A stretch of DNA of 6,860 bases from an uncultured Synergistales bacterium (GTDB lineage Bacteria > Synergistota > Synergistia > Synergistales > Aminobacteriaceae), in NCBI GenBank assembly GCA_905236605.1, contig CAJORD010000108.1, forward strand, positions 1 to 6,860. The letters are read 5' to 3'. The notes below the pieces were generated by a model. That model was not told the DNA's origin and ran no database searches. It saw only the letters and a program-made list of their open reading frames with translations. The translations under genes and the position numbers were made by a program. The first letter of the stretch is position 1; each line of letters begins with the position of its first letter. Below are positions 6,221 to 6,860 of this stretch, piece after piece.

Positions 6221-6860
6221 TTATTTAATCTTCACTGGAAAATCAAAATAAGTGTCCGGGTATGGCTCGTCGTTCAATGTGAAGTGCCACCACTCTGTTG
6301 AAAGCGGTCTGAAGCCGTGGGCCATCATAGCTTCGCGCAAAATCATTCGATTTTCAAACTGTTTCGGCGTGAGACCTTTGTAATCAGGGTGAGACTTAAA
6401 ACCAAAATAATCGAACGTTCCGCCCATATCGACTTCTTTTTCTGTGTTCATGTCGAACAAAGTTAAATCAATAGTGCTGCCGCGCGAATGTCCGGACTTA
6501 TAATCTATATATCCCTGCTCGAACAAAACAGATTTATCAAGTTCGGGATAAAAATATTTTTTCATTCTAGTGTCTTCGAGGTCTTCTGCCCAAGCGGCGA
6601 AATGGCTCACGGCTCTTTGAGGGCGATAAGCGTCATAAATTTTCAACCTGTAGCCCTTCGTTACAAGTTCGTCGCTCACAGCTCTTAACGCCTTTGCGGC
6701 TTCTTTGGTCAAAAATGCAACGGGAGATTCGTAGCCGTTAATTCTGTCGCCGACAAAATTGTATGTCGAGTAGTAACGAATTTCCAAAATCGCGTCGGGC
6801 ACGGCTTCAGACAGAAGAACAAAATCAGAATCGTCATCAGGACTGACAGCAAACGCGGCA
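6221..6860 (-). CDS. D-alanyl-D-alanine dipeptidase (peptidase M15D, VanX/DdpX type), 5' end beyond window
   Basis: Zinc dipeptidase cleaving D-Ala-D-Ala, as in VanX and DdpX. With residues counted from the GTG codon at 6802, the conserved sites are Arg60 (YDAYRPQRAV), zinc ligands His105 and Asp112 (SGHSRGSTIDLTL), catalytic Glu170 with zinc ligand His173 (STEWWHFTL), and the family-typical ending DEPYPDTYFDFPVK. The GTG at 6802 is unlikely to be the start: the frame stays open to 6859 and encodes AAFAVSPDDDSDFVLLSEA directly before VPDAILEIRYYSTYNFVG, and family members carry this 'LL...VPDA' lead-in. AAFA followed by an acidic stretch looks like a signal peptidase I site, so the protein is probably exported and its start lies right of the window. 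The gene is partial here at its 5' end only; the TAA at 6223-6221 is intact. It is followed closely by the NagZ-like gene. No vanH or vanA-like ligase is present, so wall turnover or D-Ala scavenging is likelier than glycopeptide resistance. Confidence 0.92.
   Translation of the reverse strand, partial: AAFAVSPDDDSDFVLLSEAVPDAILEIRYYSTYNFVGDRINGYESPVAFLTKEAAKALRAVSDELVTKGYRLKIYDAYRPQRAVSHFAAWAEDLEDTRMKKYFYPELDKSVLFEQGYIDYKSGHSRGSTIDLTLFDMNTEKEVDMGGTFDYFGFKSHPDYKGLTPKQFENRMILREAMMAHGFRPLSTEWWHFTLNDEPYPDTYFDFPVKIK

Noticed and set aside
6221..6860. vanX-type vancomycin resistance gene
   Set aside because: No vanH, vanA/B-like ligase or vanRS genes are visible, the neighbours are wall hydrolases, and the protein appears exported, unlike resistance VanX.

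Overview
Every gene in this window lies on the minus strand, so transcription runs from right to left. The DNA is moderately AT-rich by eye, with very AT-rich gaps. NhaC-type antiport, a CGGC-domain cysteine protein and exported wall hydrolases suggest an anaerobic or fermentative bacterium, possibly Synergistota, Negativicutes or another Firmicute-like lineage. No rRNA or other phylogenetic marker is present, so this is a weak inference.

Unit 1 (6860 to 4634) is a cell-wall cluster. A VanX/DdpX-type D-Ala-D-Ala dipeptidase runs off the right edge; its frame is open to the last base, and the visible start looks like the end of a signal peptide. It is followed 3 bp later by an exported GH3 beta-N-acetylhexosaminidase of NagZ type. 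Next comes a small CGGC-domain protein whose Shine-Dalgarno overlaps the hexosaminidase stop codon. The first two probably trim peptide and sugar from peptidoglycan outside the cytoplasmic membrane; the role of the CGGC protein is unknown.

Unit 2 (4635 to 1762) starts with a good sigma-70 promoter (TTGACA, 17 bp, TAATAT) abutting a 17-bp AT-rich palindrome. It encodes a circularly permuted ATP-grasp ligase, a short alpha-E protein and a transglutaminase-like cysteine protein; the last two overlap by ATGA. This trio is a recurrent bacterial neighbourhood predicted by comparative genomics to form or process amide bonds (amidoligase / peptide synthesis), but its product is not established as far as I know. 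The alpha-E member is about one third shorter than usual.

Unit 3 (1747 to 54) is an nhaC-family Na+/H+ antiporter gene with its own candidate promoter.

The gaps carry short, degenerate, seven-base-period repeats: AGGAAGT-like units between the ligase and alpha-E genes, where the repeat supplies the ligase stop codon and probably the next ribosome site, AGGANNN-like units on the plus strand at the left end, and AATTA-based units in front of nhaC. I see no tRNA, rRNA, CRISPR array, insertion sequence or intrinsic terminator. No gap exceeds about 90 bases.
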